NCBI RefSeq assembly: GCF_003431825.1
Contig: NZ_CP020083.1
Span: forward strand, 3,014,501 to 3,078,500
Reading direction: 5' to 3'
From: Blastomonas fulva
GTDB lineage: Bacteria > Pseudomonadota > Alphaproteobacteria > Sphingomonadales > Sphingomonadaceae
Length of the DNA: 64,000 bases
The notes beneath the pieces are model-generated. The model was not told the DNA's origin. It saw nothing but the letters and a program-made list of their open reading frames with translations, and did not search any database. Made by a program: the position numbers and the translations under genes. Below are positions 63,531-64,000 of this stretch, piece after piece. How positions within the stretch are numbered: position 1 is the first letter of the stretch; each line of letters opens with the position of its first letter.

Positions 63531-64000
63531 GGGCGATCCTGCTGGGATCGGGTACCTCGGGCGGGGTCCCGCGGATCGGCAACGATTGGGGCGCGTGCGA
63601 TCCCGCCAACCCGCGCAACCGCCGTTCGCGGGTGTCGATGATCGTCGAACATGCCGGCAAGCGGGTGCTGATCGATACATCGCCGGATCTTCGCAACCAG
63701 CTCCTCGCGCAGGACATCGGCGCGCTCGACGCGGTGATCTGGACGCACGATCATGCCGATCACAGCCATGGCATCGACGATTTGCGCGCGCTGTATCACC
63801 GCAGCCGCAAGCCGTTACCGGGGTTTGGCAGAGGCTATAGTTTACAAAGTCTTGTCAGCCGTTTCGACTATGTTTTTGCAGGCGGAGACGGGTATCCTTC
63901 GATCGTGGACCTGCATGATCTGGCCGATGACCAGACCATTTGCGGCATGCAGGTGCGCTGCGTCGATCAGCCGCACGGTCCGGTGCTGTCGACCGGTCTC
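63527..64000 (+). CDS. Metallo-beta-lactamase-fold hydrolase, PhnP-like (cut by window end)
   Basis: The first 158 codons are visible and remain open at the window edge. The N-terminus ILLGSGTSGGVPRIGNDWGACD and the zinc motif HDHADH at residues 74-79 identify an MBL-fold enzyme of the PhnP/phosphoribosyl cyclic phosphodiesterase type. The ATG overlaps the tatD stop (ATGA). The later metal ligands lie outside the window. Confidence 0.88.
   Translation, partial: MRAILLGSGTSGGVPRIGNDWGACDPANPRNRRSRVSMIVEHAGKRVLIDTSPDLRNQLLAQDIGALDAVIWTHDHADHSHGIDDLRALYHRSRKPLPGFGRGYSLQSLVSRFDYVFAGGDGYPSIVDLHDLADDQTICGMQVRCVDQPHGPVLSTGL

Overview
The window reads as chromosomal DNA of a high-GC alphaproteobacterium, most probably a member of the Sphingomonadales (genus not determinable from this stretch). 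The basis is the gene families and their order (phaA/PHA-synthase-like/phaR, a eukaryote/archaea-type proS next to rnr, pdhC...lpdA, xerD-accA, aroK-aroB, mltB-like/rlpA/dacA/tmk/holB/metG/tatD), the dense GC-rich coding, and short palindromic elements of the kind scattered through sphingomonad genomes. Nearly all of the 64 kb is coding and no large mobile island is evident.

Layout. (1) 0-8.6 kb: a propionyl-CoA/acyl-CoA catabolic run on the plus strand: enoyl-CoA hydratase, methylmalonyl-CoA mutase, biotin synthase, a secreted esterase, the biotin-carrying subunit of propionyl-CoA carboxylase, and a metabolite:H+ symporter. The bioB N-terminus carries an in-frame palindromic insertion. (2) 8.6-17.1 kb: alanine racemase, PHA metabolism (thiolase, PHA-synthase-like hydrolase, PhaR), prolyl-tRNA synthetase, RNase R, a UspA protein. 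(3) 17.3-20.9 kb: pyruvate dehydrogenase E2 and E3 genes, interrupted by a DUF559 nuclease gene flanked by long inverted repeats. (4) 20.9-31.8 kb: an accessory-looking stretch (PIN-like protein, unknown protein, membrane-tethered HTH/DUF4019 protein), an amidohydrolase, proline iminopeptidase, a VWA/MoxR pair, a soluble chemoreceptor, secreted unknowns. (5) 31.9-43.8 kb: aroK-aroB, an envelope protein of unknown function, xerD, accA, an M48 protease, two solitary Flp pilins, a Nudix protein, tRNA-Arg(ACG), HPPD with a VOC partner, three tiny genes, and a DhlA-type haloalkane dehalogenase. (6) 43.9-55.2 kb: the most striking region, a one-strand curli (functional amyloid) locus: csgF, csgG, three giant curlin-repeat proteins (749, 810 and 557 aa), a minor curlin, an unknown anchored or secreted protein, a csgH/csgC-like gene and a LuxR-type regulator. 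No csgE is visible. (7) 55.7-64 kb: tRNA-Ser(TGA), then a cell-wall and replication/translation run (lytic transglycosylase, RlpA, DacA, Tmk, HolB, MetG, TatD, and a metallo-beta-lactamase-fold hydrolase cut by the window end).

The curli locus makes a coherent system. CsgF and CsgG should form the outer-membrane secretion pore, the CsgH-like protein should restrain premature amyloid formation in the periplasm, the minor curlin may nucleate, and the three giant curlins would be the fibre subunits. Strong RNA hairpins sit in each gap between curlin genes. The second system of note is the DUF559 gene carried between about 45-nt inverted repeats inside the pyruvate dehydrogenase operon, which looks like a small mobile or REP-type unit.
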